Below, one piece after another: positions 23,567 to 36,986 of a DNA stretch of 64,000 nt. This DNA comes from Allacma fusca (taxonomy: Eukaryota; Arthropoda; Collembola; Symphypleona; Sminthuridae). Within the stretch, counting starts at the first letter, position 1; each line of letters opens with the position of its first letter. The stretch lies in the NCBI GenBank assembly GCA_947179485.1, contig OX359245.1:66203067-66267066 (forward strand), in the 5' to 3' direction. The position numbers and the translations under genes are program-made. The notes beneath the pieces are model-generated. The model did no database searches and was not told where the DNA came from. It was given only the letters and a program-made list of their open reading frames with translations.

Positions 23567-24712
23567 GCTACATAGTGCTTACATTCTTCTAACTTTCGCC
23601 GTCCGTATATTTGTAAATAAGTTGTTGTAGATATTTTCAGCTCAATAAGGTTTAAAAAAATTTCTTACAAATTTCAAGGCTTTATAAATACGAGTAGTAT
23701 TGTAATATATCAGGTGACCATAGTCCTGTTCTATCCCCTAAAGCCCTCATAAGGAAGGGAGTCATGACATGGTTTCCTCTGCTTGAAGCAAATTCTTTTC
23801 CAGATTTTCTTAAATTTACTTCATTGGTCTGTTTCAATACTTTAGTTCGTAAAGCTCGAAACGTCAGAGGATTTTGGGTTTTTTTCTGAATATTTGCTAT
23901 TTTGGATATTGGATATAATATAGGATATATATTGGAAGGATTTCATAGGTTTGTACAATGCCAATTGTGGACAAAACCAGAAAAGACACGGAGCAAGATT
24001 TTGGAAATTATGTTCGAGAGCAAAATTGAGAAAATTGTAGTTTTTTTTTGAACTTTTGAAGTTCGACATTTTTAAATAGACAGTCCGGAGCATGGTTATG
24101 GCTGGGTTTGTAGCATTTTTGTTATCATTTGAGTCAAATATCAACTTCCCGGAACAAAACTTGCATCCTCATGAGGAATCATAAATGCGAGCAAAGCTCA
24201 AAAATTATTTTTAAATGATTCAATGGAATATATTTGTCTCCTTTGCTTCATTTTTACGCCACATGTTCTTCTGAGGTTCCTGAAGCATAATTTCGCAGGT
24301 CTTGTTCCGGATGTTTCCTGTCATATACATATAAACGATTCTCAACATTAAGATCTAAGGAAGGATTTATAGAAAGTTCATGAAAGGTTTGTTTGAGAAT
24401 CAAAAAAATTAAGCCAATTTTCTAAAAAAATTTTGAAATGAATAGGCTAAAGATACTGGGAGAACCATATATTTTATGAGTCAATCCCTTATGTGGCAAA
24501 AGATGGGTGACAATTACGTGTGCAATTATGGGTGACAAATGATAATGGTTACTCTGATTTTGAAATCAAATTGTTGCATATGTAACCGAGTTGATGATAA
24601 GGCTTCTAGATCAGACCAGAAACCAACATTTTCAAAACTTCACATGACTTGTCGTCGGCTGGTTCAAATGTGGCTGGACATAAAATTATACAATGAGGCA
24701 TTTGCCACCCAT
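23567..24712 (+). pseudogene. Membrane-protein array copy 2b, severely truncated
   Basis: Only the last 80 or so bases of exon 2 remain (23567-23649), with one base missing in the CCGTCCGTAT stretch and an in-frame stop (AAATAAG). A long intron 2 related to that of copy 1 follows (about 23700-24609). The first 100 or so bases of exon 3 (24610-24709) are nearly identical to copy 1, through the DIKLYNEAFAT block. The gene then breaks into a hAT fragment. It is a non-functional relic, probably from the same ancestor as copy 1. Confidence 0.8.
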
Positions 24713-25308
24713 GGAACAAAAAAGCGCTTTTAACAGGACGCTTTGAATTGTTTTAAATCAAAGGCCTATTTAAGCAGACGTTTTGATTTTAGTGACAATA
24801 TTGTTCTGAAAATGAAACTACTAAATTTGAAATCATAGGAATTCTTAGTATCCATTGCTTATTTACTAAATCTTGCCGATGCACTCGGTACCTTACCGAG
24901 GACATATATTTTGCTTACTTCGTCAAAGTTATGAGTTTCTGATTGTGATTAGATTGGTGGGTGCAAAGTGGGTTGAGTTTTCAAGAATGATATCATGAAC
25001 TATTTAATTTTGTATCGTTCGTGGTGTCAATTCCTGTTAGCAACGCTCCTGTAGAAAGGTATTTCAGCCTAATGAAGAAAGTTTGGACAGCCGAGAGAAA
25101 CTTCATGCCAACGGAACTTGTGAAGGCAGAGCTTCAAGTCAGGCTTAATTTGACCTTTTCGTGTCGTGAATTTTTCTTTTTTGAACAAACCGGAAAACCA
25201 GAAAATGGTATTAGATGTCAGAAAGGCTGAAAAATACAATTATGAATCATTTATACGTAAAAAAATCCTTTTGTCCCGGATTGACGTTTCGGAAAAGTGG
25301 GAACCCTA
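24713..25308 (+). pseudogene. 5'-truncated hAT transposase fragment
   Basis: This matches about 55515-56153 of the larger hAT remnant: an AAAGCGCTTT start, the GCCTATTTAAGCAGACGTTT block, the C-terminal dimerisation region (NAPVERYFSLMKKVWTAERN, 25039-25098), and the right end GTGGGAACCCTA. The left terminus is missing. Immediately after the right end come ATCCGGGACGTCTG bases that resemble the inverted left subterminal sequence of the same family, so the junction looks rearranged. It truncates copy 2b at its left side. Confidence 0.75.
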
Positions 25309-26838
25309 ATCCGGGACGTCTGACGACATTTGTTTTTTGACATTTTAGTTTATGACGAGTTGCAATTTAATAACGCTACCGGAAAGTAACGGATATTTTA
25401 TACTTGATAATGTTAATGGAAGCTGACGCAATAGCGTTGTATTATAGTGGCGGAACGGTAATGCTGAATTTTTCCTACAATATGTAGTAATATAATGATA
25501 ATTACCATAAACTTTTAAATTTATATAAATTGTGCGACGTAACAAAAATGTAGATGAGCATCTCCGTTAACTTATCACTTTCTGTACAAGTGTATTTGCA
25601 TGTGTTTATACTTGAATTCGTTTAATTTTTTGGGGCTTTTGGGGGCCCATATATAAGTCCTTCAACAGTGGAAATCAGACACTATACTATGAAAATCATG
25701 AGAATGTTTCCAGGAAGATAAAGACACTTTGCTGTTTTCACTATCAAGCAAAAGCACTATCCAATGTAAGTAAGTCAACAACCACTGCAATATATTTTAT
25801 GAAGTAAAACTTTAGATTTTAGCGTAAAATTTTAATTAACAATCTCTTTATTTCCTAAAATAAACACAATTAGATTATAATAACCTTATGCTTTTATTAA
25901 TTAATGGAGTCCCTGGATCCTAAGATATGGAATTGGCAGGTACTGTAGAAATTTTGTAAACAGAAAAGTACTTCATCGCGCATTTGTATATTTACTTGCC
26001 TGATAAAAAATGGGACAGTGGTTTAATAAAAAAGATTTACTATTTTGAATTGCACGCTCTCATGTAATAAATCTGGAAGAACTTTTTAAAGGTACTACAT
26101 GAGAGGGACCTAATACATATTTAAGCGAATGTTATTTACGCGCCTTGTTGAAACAAACTTTCGGAGTAAATTGAATCTTTGTAAGTTATGGATCACATGC
26201 ATTTCAAAGTTGGGTTCCAACGTAAACAGTTGCAGTTGATTATTTACCTTTGTAATAGCCTTGATACAAAATCTTCTTTCAACAAACCGGTTGTACCTCA
26301 ACTATTTGGAAAATATATTTCTAATCAGGATTCATCCTTGGATGAGTAAAATAAACGCATTCATAATAAGTAGTAGATTATACAAACCCGTACGTACATA
26401 TGTGCAAATCTTAATCAGAAACTCAAATAAGATAGTCTTCAACATTGTACCTTTACATCACCCTAAGGTGTAAATCCAAACATATTTCTCTCATAGTGTA
26501 AGCGTAAAAGTAGTACATAGTGGCTATTAAACGCATTCTGAGGTTCGTACCTTGAGGGACTCTAATAAAAGCATCTTCAATTCCGACATTAAATGATTTT
26601 AAGCGTTCGTAAACGAACCAACCAAGTATACAAAGACATCAAGGAGTAGTAACAGTATGGCTGAAATTTCACACGTATTTTAACAAGTTGAACATTGACC
26701 GTCTAACAATAAGACAATTAGGTGTTTATACCCGAAATAGTTTTCAGTAGATAGATATATCTGTAGCTTCGAGCCTAACATTTTGGTATTAATTGTACAT
26801 GTACAACTTTAATTAGTAGGGTAAAAGGTTTCTTCAGC
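25309..26838 (+). repeat. Spacer and shared 5' flank of copy 3
   Basis: From about 25830 the sequence follows the flank of copy 2 closely. The presumed core-promoter block is at 26500-26560, with TACATAG (26514-26520) in place of TATATAA. The first 500 bases hold no recognised feature. Confidence 0.6.
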
Positions 26839-28192
26839 ATGCTAACGTTGAACGATTTACAGATTAACTTTTTGTTAACAAATTGGCTTTGCAAAACAGC
26901 TTTATTACCATTTACATTCGATATTTCTTCTATCGTGGCAAAGTCGTCGCCCTCAAAATTTACGTGGGGTTATTGGTATTTTAGACAATTTTTGGTGTGT
27001 TTATTTATATCATTTAAAGTAGTCCGATTTATTGAAACTATTCTATACCCCGAAGAATACCCTGACTTGAAGCAGTTATTTGTCAGTATTATCTATTTAA
27101 CAATGGCCTTTGTCTACGAGTGCGGTTTGATGGTTCTGATCTCCATGCACGTGGATAAATTCATGATAAAATTAAATTTATTCAATCATAGCCATAATAA
27201 ATTAGTCTGAGACTCCAGTCTATAAAAAATCTGGTTCTTAAAATCAAATCCATTTTAAAATAAATTCCATTCTCTCTACAGGTCTACTAAAACTGGTTTC
27301 CATGAATACTTTCAAACTTCATACAATATCCGAGCTGATTATAATTTTCCTTCCGTTTCCTATATACACAGTTCTTCCTGGAGCGATTGGTGTATTTTGT
27401 ATTGAGCCGAAGGCAGCATATCTGATCTATTCTGTCGTACCTGAAAGCATGGATAATTGGTTGATATTTGTTATTACGTTGATAATAGAAGGATGGGGTC
27501 TGGGGGAGATCGTTACTGTTGTCTACATAGGTGCTTACATTCTTCTAACTTTCGCCGTTCCATATATTTGTAATGAGTTTGCAGCGGAGATTTTGAAATC
27601 AATAAGGTACACATAAAATACATGTACACATGTCACGTGTCACGTATAGTCATAAATTCGTGAAATCACATTTCTGTGTATATAATCCAAATGGCTTTAC
27701 AAAAATGTTACTACTTTTAGATCCGAGAAAAACCCGGAGTTTTCACAAATCGTTGTGTACTATCACCAGTTGGTTCATATGTGTCTGGACATCAAATTGT
27801 ACAATGAGGCCTTTGCAACACTGAATTATTTGGCCAAATTATTGTGTTTGGTAGTAGCGATATTTGGATTGTTTGCGGGGATGCGTTTCCAAGCAGAGCA
27901 ACCTTTTTTCGCAATGGTCATCGCCTTTGTCGGATTCCTAGGAGTCCTTTACTTTGTGGTCATCTACGGAAGGTGCTATTTGGTGCAAGATAGCATCAAT
28001 GATGTGAAGCGCGAAATAATGATTGTAGTGATGGAAAATGATCTGAAACAACGGAACTACTTTGAGCGGGTTTTAAAGGGAATTCCAGCAATCGGAATCA
28101 GAGCTGGAAGTTTTTATACATTGGACAGAACGTCGTCTCCAGAATTTATTGATTTTGTTATTAGCCAGATCGTCAGCTTACTTGTATTGTAG
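26839..28192 (+). pseudogene. Membrane-protein array copy 3, exon 1 end and splice donor deleted
   Basis: Exon 1 starts at 26839 and is normal through the LISM block. It then jumps at about 27158 from CACGTGGA to TAAATTCATGATAAA, sequence that in copy 1 lies inside intron 1. About 60 coding bases (the AELYTRMHSLKSRD region) and the phase-1 donor are gone. Exons 2 (27282-27606) and 3 (27721-28192) are open with normal borders. A cryptic GT in CACGTGGA would give phase 0 and break frame. Without rescue, translation continues into the intron for some 19 residues and stops at 27208. The lesion is a single deletion in an otherwise clean gene. Confidence 0.78.
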
Positions 28193-28239
28193 TGTACTTA
28201 CTCTGTATTCGATAGCTATGCATTTAAACATTTCAGCCA

Positions 28240-28245
28240 AATAAA
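28240..28245 (+). terminator. Polyadenylation signal AATAAA of copy 3
   Basis: AATAAA lies 48 bases after the stop codon, the same distance as in copy 2. Confidence 0.6.
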
Positions 28246-28639
28246 TACTTGATATAATAAGCGTGACCAAATTAAGTTAGCTATTTACAAACAGTTACCT
28301 GGAAACTAATTTCTACAATAAACAAGTTTATTAGGCTAAGGGCGATCTAACTGTTTCTTCCAAACCAATGTAACTATTTTCTCATTGAACTGTTTTATGG
28401 GTGTGCATCATTTATATTACGTGGAATATTGAGCTAACCAAGGACCACCCCTTTTACTATTGACGAACAGGCAAGCATCGTGAATAGTCCACTCAGGATC
28501 GAAATTACAATTTTTGTGAGCGTAGGTACCTGGCCAAATATTCGTATGCGCATAAACATTCCAGTCATCTAAGGCTGGTTTAAATGTTATAAACTTAAAT
28601 TGTAAGGACATGATTCATTCCGTCTCACTTAAAGCGTCA

Positions 28640-30690
28640 ATTTAATTATTCTTTCTTAAAATTTATTATTAATAATATTATTAATAAAATTCAATGAAAA
28701 TGAAATTGCTCCGAAGTTTAAACCTCCTAATTTTAAAATTTCCCATGTTAAATCTTATAAGAAATTGCCATTCTCAAATGTCGACGAAATATTAAAAAAC
28801 CAAGTAAACACTGTTATTTCTGTGACACGACTTTTACCATCTTAAATCCCATAAAATATTGGAGTTTTTAAAATTTATTCTTTGCTCGTTGTAACTCGTT
28901 TTTCAAGTATCAAGTACAAATATTCACTGTCTGCACTACAGGGTTGGGTTTTTGTTTTTTTTTCTTCAAAAAACACAAACAACCAGGTTTTTTTGGTTTA
29001 AACAAATTTTCAATCCAAAACATTTATAAATATGCAAAAGCATGTAAATCTACATAAACTTGCTTATTTCCCAAAATCCGTAAGTATTACGAAACACTAG
29101 ATTGTCAACGTGTTATAATTTTGACAGCAGTATAAAGACAAGTTTGGCAGCTTTTTTATTCTACAAATGATTCCGAATTTCGAAATGCTCAAGACTGAAA
29201 GCTACTGGTATTCGCTTCACTAAAGTTTAACCACACAATGTACCGTTTTCTCCCTGGCAATTTGTTTGTAATATAATGTGCTAACAAGTAACTTTCACCA
29301 GATGTCCACTTGGGATCCGAATAAAATTTTGTATACCTTGCCCAATGTCCCAGCAAGAACAAAAGCTAGGGCCATCTCGCCCTGCTTTGCGCGTGCCGGA
29401 ATGCCCCCCTGTCCAACTTAAATTTTCCAATGCTAAATCCCACACGAAACTTTCATTTCAATCAATTTCAAATTTCATTCAAATACAACGAACGTGAATG
29501 AACGTCAATGAAAATGAATGTCTAGGTGTGATTAAGAGATCTGAATTTAACTGAATGTGAGAATACGTAGTTGGGAACTCAGATTTAGCGTATATGTTCC
29601 TAATGCTTAAAATGATTCAAACCAGCAATGAACTAAATATTTAGTTCATTGCAACTAGTTTTATATATATTTCCGTTGAATATTCCTCACATGTATTTTG
29701 ACATACATTTTGTTTATTTTAAGGAATTGTACTAGCTTATAATCTCGCACAAGTATCATTAATAGTTTTGAAGTATGTGTATTTATTTATTTAAGGCCCT
29801 ATAGTTTTTGCCCATATCCCGATATTAGCATTGCAAAGTTTTACAAGAAGTTTTCGATTTTCTATATTTATATGTAATTATAATGTAAACATTATTTATA
29901 TTAAGGATTTTACAGATTCACTCGTTGCTTCCTTATGCACAGCCACTAAATATTTTTCTTGTTCTCAAAATCGTTTCTAGAATCAGGAGAGTTTCTGAAA
30001 TTTTCCGTTAAAATGTAGCTTCTATGTAGTAACAGTTGTTACTGTTACAGTTGTTACTGTAAACGATTCAACGGGATGATTTAACATGATGACATTCAAT
30101 GATTTACATCACAGCAATTACAAGCTGGTAAAAATTCTGCCTCGTCATAATTTGTGAAATACTAGACATAATGGAACTATAACTTTTATACCGAGGTATT
30201 GCATCTTCAATTCAATCTTCCTTTTCTAGGGCATCCTCCATAACCACAAAATCATTTAACGTCATTTTAACTGAATCACAAGTGGAATTTATAATTACAC
30301 GTACGTATTGCTGGTGCGTTGTGCTAAGTTGGTCAACCATCTGTATTGCATAGCAGTATGTTTTTTCAAAATTACGATGCACTCCTGAAAATGCGCTGAA
30401 TATCAAAGTTAACCTGTAGGTCGGAGAGAGAGCCACACACTACACTAGATGCGTCGTAAGGTGAATTTCTGTTCGTTAAAGTACCCACATTTTCAGGTAT
30501 TAATATGTCAGGTTCAGGTATATGGGAAGCTTGTACCTGTTCCTGTCAGGTACAACCCATAAAATCCCAAGTTTGTACCTGTACCTAACACCTAGTTTTG
30601 TACCCAAAACTTGGGTACATATAGATAGTACCCATAAAGTTCCCATTCAGTTTGGGTACTTAAACAGTGTACCAATTTCGGACCTGGACC
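28640..30690. other. 3' flank of copy 3 and non-coding DNA
   Basis: The first 230 bases match the flank after copy 2. A CAGGGTTGGG motif followed by T-rich and A-rich opposite-sense tracts (28940-29030) may be a small hAT-like end. GTAACAGTTGTTACTG repeats near 30028-30063 form short palindromes. GGTACCTGT/GTACC words fill 30490-30680 and resume after 31602, apparently one outer element split by the insertion at 30691. Confidence 0.45.
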
Positions 30691-31601
30691 CATGCTTGCA
30701 ACAAGTTCGTTCAGTGAACTAGTTCCTGAACTGAATGAACTGAACTTTTCAAAAATAGTTAACATTTTGAGTGAACATGAATGAACGGAAATAAATTAAT
30801 AGAATAAATGCCTGAACGTGAACTGAACTATTTTTCACTTTGAATGAACTTGAATTACTAACGATAAAAATAGCAAATAGTTGAACTGAACTTAGTTGAA
30901 CTTCAGGAAATAATAGAACGTGTAGTATACGATATTTTATTTGACTCCACCTTCCCACCTGCAAATACGACGCGTTTATCGGGTTTGTTGTTTATGATGT
31001 GCTTTTACTATTTGTACTGTGCGATTTATCTTTTAAATCCAGAGTGCATGAACAACACAGGCATAATTGGTGCACGCCGAAGTGAATTTCGACTTTTTGT
31101 TTATTTTGTAATGTATTTGCTAAGTTTGATTTCTTGTCCAAGAAAATCCGGATTTAATCAAAACTAGTATTTAAAAAAAAGCAGCAAATTATATTCTCTA
31201 TTTAGTTTACCTGAGAGTAGAAACCAAGGGTAAACCAGACAATGAATTGAATTTTTCTACAATGCCGAAATTGGGATTTGTTTTCCCTTAATATTATTAA
31301 ATACTCGGTTAAATAACCGGTTTTTAATACCAAATAAATTATTAGCTTAAATGCAGAACTAAATACATAATTATTAAAAATGAGCGGAATTGAACGACTA
31401 ACTGATTTAACTGAACTTGAACTGATATAATTGCAAAACTAATTTGAACTGAACTGAACGAGCTGTAAAACAAATTACAGTGAACTAGAGAGAACGTCAT
31501 ATTTCTATTTGTACCCGAACTGAGTTGGAATGAATGCGTTTGACATCCAAGGAATAGTGAGCTGAACTTGAATTGAATTTTACCACGAAGTTGCAAGCAT
31601 G
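30691..31601. mobile_element. hAT-like MITE with GAACTGAAC words
   Basis: Inverted ends CATGCTTGCAAC and GTTGCAAGCATG are flanked by CTGGACC on both sides (30684-30690 and 31602-31608), a 7-base or nearly 8-base duplication. Both subterminal parts are packed with GAACTGAAC, GAATGAAC and GTTCAGTGAAC words. The middle (31000-31350) is AT-rich and has no supported gene. It lies inside an older repeat whose words are GGTAC/GTACC. Confidence 0.75.
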
Positions 31602-32083
31602 CTGGACCTGTACCTGTACCTGTACCCAAATACTCAGGTACTACCCGTACCCAAGCGATGCACTCGTCCCTGGGAACATCAGCAAATGTACTCCATTTTA
31701 GTTAGTAGTGTTACCAGTTTATTCCTGCGCAATAATTTATTATCAAATTGTTCCCCAATGCTAAACCCACCAAAGCAACCCGCCTTATTAAAATGTCACA
31801 AGAATAATCCATATAGCTTCAATATGGTGACCTCTTGGGAAAAATTATTATAGTTTCGTACAAGTACTTAGTTTGCAAAACAATAGATGTACAAGCTATG
31901 TATATATAAAACAGTTTTATTTCAGAAAATGTGAAACCTCGCACTCAGTAACAGTCAAACCTCAAAAAAGAGCTAAATAAGGTAAAACGTTTCCAATAAA
32001 ACTTCATTTGGTGACACCAACCAAGCGGATCAACATTGGAGTGTAAATTTACCGACTCCGGTTGACTCCAATAACCCGTATAC

Positions 32084-33406
32084 CAAGGCTATAGATAGTA
32101 ACAGGTTCGGACATAGCGTATGCTGAAACAACCCCCTCGCTGTGACGTCATCAAAAGTCATTTCTTACTACACATACTACACAAATATGTAAACAATTCG
32201 CAAATTAGAGTGAATAAGATTTTTAATTATTTTAAAGTATTACAATTAAAATTAAAATTAACCCACGACAACAACAGAGATATTAACAAATTGTTTCCTT
32301 TTCACAAAATTAATCCGTGGCTTCTGCTTTTTAGTAGAGAATTAGTTAAGATTAAAAATCCCAGCTGACACTTGCGTTTCTTGCTGTTTCTGTAAATTTG
32401 GATCTTGCTTATTTCATGAATGCCTTTAAATTGAATAACGACACCGTCTGAAACTCGATGTGAACACCAAATCCCGACTTATTATTATTTTTTGAATCAA
32501 ATTGAAAACAGGAAGTTTGGTAAAAATCTCTTCGTCAAAAGTCAACTTGCTCGTTCATCTTCATAAAGTTTTGTTATTGCAGTGGAATTTGCAAATATTC
32601 CTTGGTCACATGATAGGTTTTAGTACTTAGGTACTTGATTGTCAATGCCTTTGAAATATCCCCTATGCTCCAGTTGACACTTTTGTGACCACTAATTAAT
32701 TTATCTTGGTCGGGGGAAAGAGATATTTAAGTGGTTTGTGTTTACTTAATGCAGCTTTTAGACTTAGAACTTTAGAAACACACAAATAATCTTCACGATT
32801 TCACTTCTCTGTTTTGAAATGATTGATATACGTTTCTTCACAAGCTAATTTTGATCACCTCGAATTTGTTATGCTTTACAATAAGTTGTTAATTTCAGCT
32901 CTAAATTCTTTTTTTGTGTAGACAGTTACTTCGAATTAATTGAAAGGAAACTGGCTGAGTTCTGAATGGAAACAAATTGGAAACGGCCGTTCTTTTTAAT
33001 ATTTTTTAGGTGTAAAGTCCAAAAATTAAATTTTTAAATCTCAGACATAATCACTTTCACTGAAATAATGTGAACAAATCCTAGCTGTAACACAATTTAC
33101 ATTCTCTTTCCTCTTACACTTACCAACCCAAACCTTACCTAATTGAGAATTTTTAGGGAACTGGTGACTCTGTTTGTGACTTGAACTCTGTTTAATATTT
33201 TAATGTTTTACATTCTGCTATTGCACAAATAAAGTTCACATTAAATAATTTTATTTGCTTCTTTACACAGATTGTCAATTAAAAACAAGTAGAGCGCTCG
33301 CTGAGATCACTTTTACTGACGTCACAGCCCCCTAAATTTGTCCACCTCTCCGCCCTATTCATTCTTACATGCGATGTGGCCGAACCTGTTACTATCTATA
33401 GCCTTG
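32084..33406. mobile_element. hAT-type element, 1.3 kb, with long terminal inverted repeats
   Basis: Perfect 8-base duplications CCGTATAC (32076-32083 and 33407-33414) flank ends beginning CAAGGCTATAGATAGTAACA. These are identical for 27 bases and similar for about 90. The inner part of each arm carries TGTGACGTCA next to a CCCCCT run. The interior (32200-33250) is AT-rich with only short frames and no transposase, so it is non-autonomous. No nearby gene is interrupted. Confidence 0.9.
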
Positions 33407-33414
33407 CCGTATAC

Positions 33415-35880
33415 CGCCTAATCACATCAAAAGGTAGAAAAACCAGTCGAATAAAACTATTTGTTTCGAGTAAGACTCCCGCCCGAACTTTATTTATTGA
33501 ACACAATACATATTTGAGTATTTCCGAGAACATATATCTCTGTAAAGATATATTCCATACCTGAGAACCTATCATATGCCAAGTGTCAGTCTTTATTTCC
33601 CGAGTTAGCATTATTATTTTAAACTTGTTGCCCATAACCATTTTCTGGTCAAACTAATCCTTGTATTATTACTTTACCAAACTTCAAAACAGTCAATTTC
33701 TCGACCGAAATTTCGTATCATTTTCGTCAAGCAGGATTCATGCGAGATACGAACCAAAAAAACCAGGGTTATTTATTTGTTTGGCGTTAAAGTTGGCTTT
33801 GAAGTGGAAACGTCACTGACAAGCCATCATCAAAACAATTACCAAGATGGGATTAAGTACGACGTTCGACGTACTACTGATGGCTATTGCAGCAAGATGA
33901 GCAACGTTGATTTGATGACAAGCCAGTTTCGTAAAAAGAAAAGAAATGCATACAATATATTATATGGCTACATGTTGGCGTGCTAAAATTGGTCTATCAA
34001 AGGTTTTCAGGGCAAATGTAATACACCAGAGGTTTTCTCTGGCAACCATTCTTATTGATGTCTTAGCCATGCATTCCTTATTGAACTTTACAAATTGTCT
34101 ACAGTTGAAATTGGCGGCAACACAGGCTATTTAATTGAATTCCGTGCAATTTAAAGAATCTCGTTGCGAGTTCCGAAATTATTACTAACAAGAAGCCAAT
34201 TTTTTACGTTGTGTAATTTCGAAAATATGACAGTGTCAATGTGGTTTCGTTGAACTAGTTATAAGATAATAATACAGTCACATTGGGCAAACATTTTTGT
34301 ATTTTAAAAATCGAAACACTCTTGCAGAAGGCAGTGGATATAATAATGTTCCCAAAAATCAATTGTAAAGAATATGTCATTGAAGTACATACGTTGTGGA
34401 CCCATAACATAATTTGACGCTATAATATTTACGTATAAATATTTAAAATTAAATGTCATATTGTACAAAACATGAAATTATTCCACAATTTAGGTTATCA
34501 CCCAATGAAAATGCAAAATGCCACAAAATACATCAAGGTAGTTAAAGGAGTTAGAAGTTACTCTTAAAAATTGTGTTGAAACAAAAAACTGTAAAACCGT
34601 TAAAACAAAAATCCGACTTTGAATCACGTTCGGGAACTGCCAATGAAAAAAACGGTCAGTCTTAGAAATTCTTGAAAACAAGTTGTTACAACTAGGGGAA
34701 TTAAATATTTGACGAGAGACTCCTTAATTATTTAATTTCCCGGCTTAAGTGTCTTTCAAGATATTTTGAAATTTTTAAGAATTTGAATTTAAGATATTTG
34801 CCTTTCCTTTTATTAACTTAATGACAGCTTTGCTGTTATTAAGTTACTTAGTTACTAGTTACTATTACTAAGTTAATAGTTTTAAGTGTTATTATCATAA
34901 AACATTAATTTCCATGTTTGATTAATGCTAGTGAATTTTTAAAACTCTGAAATTGGTTTCATTCCTCTCTACCTCCCACCAAATTAGGATTTCCCAACCT
35001 CCCGCAAACTCCTGAGACTCGGGATAAAGATTTTAATCTACCCGACCTCCTGTAAAAGAGTAAGTTAGTAAAGAAAGTTAGTGTTCCTCAGAGATAATCA
35101 ATACATACATGATTATTATGTTCAGATATTGTGCTACTGTTCTTGAAGGTGTTAGCAAAAGACAACTGTTTTCATCAGTTGTGATTGATACAATTCTGAA
35201 ATATACTTTCATTTTACATATATAACTAACTCTGCAAAAAAATAAAGTTTGTCAGAGCAGTTATTGCCCAGCTGAATTATTGAGCAGCTGGATTACCTGC
35301 ATACTAAGTCAGGTACTTCAGTAAATCATTTTCTGCATATATTTTTAATAGAGAAAAGTACATTGTCAAACTTCACCACGGATAATTACTTCCGTGAAAA
35401 GAAATGGGAGGTTTTCTTACTGAAAATGTTTGTAAAATTGATTTGGACCCGCATCAAATTTAAAAGAATATTTAAAAGATATGAGAGTGGTCTAATATTC
35501 AAATGACTTCAAGTTTCGCACACATTGTCTTGTTGAAACTTTCCAAAGACTGCATTCGGAACAAAATGATTTATCATTACCTTATCATTACTATTCTGTC
35601 TTCATTAATTTAATGACAGTCTTTTCATCTTCTTGATCATCACTATTAGATATAATAAGAAATTCATTTCCGCGTTGAGTAAACCCGACCTCTCACCAAA
35701 TTGTGATTTCTCGACCTCCACAAATTAGTGTCAACCGAAGATTTGGATGTTAAACATAAAGTTGGTGTTCCTACGCGTTAGGCTATTGTAGGTACCTAAA
35801 CATATGTGGCACTTAGGTCAAGTCAGGTAATCCAGTTAGAAATTTTGCATACTTCCCAAAAGTACCTCGACAAACATCAT
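33415..35880. other. Non-coding stretch
   Basis: No supported gene. A local palindrome around TTAATGACAGCTTTGCTGTTATTAAG lies near 34817-34843, followed by TTACTAGTTACTATTACTAAG. From 35340 onwards, blocks of the array's 5' flank appear in two diverged copies (near 35360-35560 and 35880-36150). Confidence 0.5.
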
Positions 35881-35999
35881 TGCGACTAAATACTTTGCCT
35901 GAGAAAAGATGAAAAGGTTGCTTAATGGAAACATTTACCATGTTTACTTGGACGTTTTTACACGATATATTTAAAAGAATTTTTAAAACATACTACAAA

Positions 36000-36986
36000 C
36001 TTGGACGGTTGAATAACCAAATTGTCTGCCATATTGGTTTCTATGCAGGAAGTATAAAAGAATTTTTAAAAGGTACTTCATCAGAGTGGTATAATATTTA
36101 ATTGAATGTTATATTCGCACACATCTTCTTATTGAAACAAAGACATTCTAAGTAGATTGAGTTCCCAATAACTGGGTTAGGAACAAAACTCCCAATTACA
36201 CATTTTGACCTCATATCTACACTCATTTAGATACCAGAGGCTGTCCCTAAGCCACGTAATTTCCGTATTATCCCAGAATGTAAATAATTCCAGCGAATAA
36301 GTAAACTGCAACAAAATTTTGAGTCACAAAAACTCGATACCTTCAAAGCGTTCACATGTTTTCCGAGGTTAGGTACTAACGTAAATACGGACAGTGAAAT
36401 ATTTACCTATGTTTTAGCCTTCCTTCAAAATCTTTCTTCAAGAAAGTGGATATGCTCGAACCTTAACTACCCGGAAAACGTTTGGCTAATCACAATTCTC
36501 TTGATGAGTAAAGTAAATGCATTCTTTCGTTTTATTAATTATAAAATATATGCAAACATACAGATACTTATGTGCAAATCTTAATCAGAAACTCAAATAA
36601 GATCGTTTTTAGCGTATTTCTCTCACAGAGCAGGTTTAAAAGAAGTATATAATGGCCATGAAATGCGTTCTAGAATTCAGACCAGGAGGTAGCCTAATCA
36701 GAGTAGCTTCAATTCAACACATTAAATGATTTGGACCGTCATCAAACGAAACCAACCAAATATATCTATCTTTATACGTATAGAAAGCCCTCCAGGGGTA
36801 GCAATAGTGCGTCTGAAATTTCAAACATCTTTAAAAAGGTTTATCAGTGGCCATTTAGGACAATCAGTGATTACACACGAAATATTTTCAGTATAAATAA
36901 TTATGTATATGTAGCTTCAAGCGTGACATTTTATTACTTAATGTACATGTATAATTTTAACTCGTAGACTAAAAGGTCCCCTCAGT
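36000..36986 (+). repeat. Shared 5' flank of copy 4
   Basis: Order and sequence follow the flanks of copies 2 and 3, with blocks shared with the flanks of copies 6 and 7. It includes a conserved region about 340 bases before the start codon with an intact TATA-type box. Confidence 0.7.
36646..36653 (+). promoter_or_regulatory. TATA-type box of copy 4 (TATATAAT)
   Basis: It lies 334 bases before the ATG, inside the block AGAAGTATATAATGGCCATG that is conserved across the array. It is presumed to be the core promoter. The implied 5' leader is about 300 bases. Confidence 0.5.

Noticed and set aside
33396-34134. Several 60-80 codon frames on both strands
   Set aside because: They overlap each other, lack codon or domain signals, and start in the inverted end of the hAT-type element.
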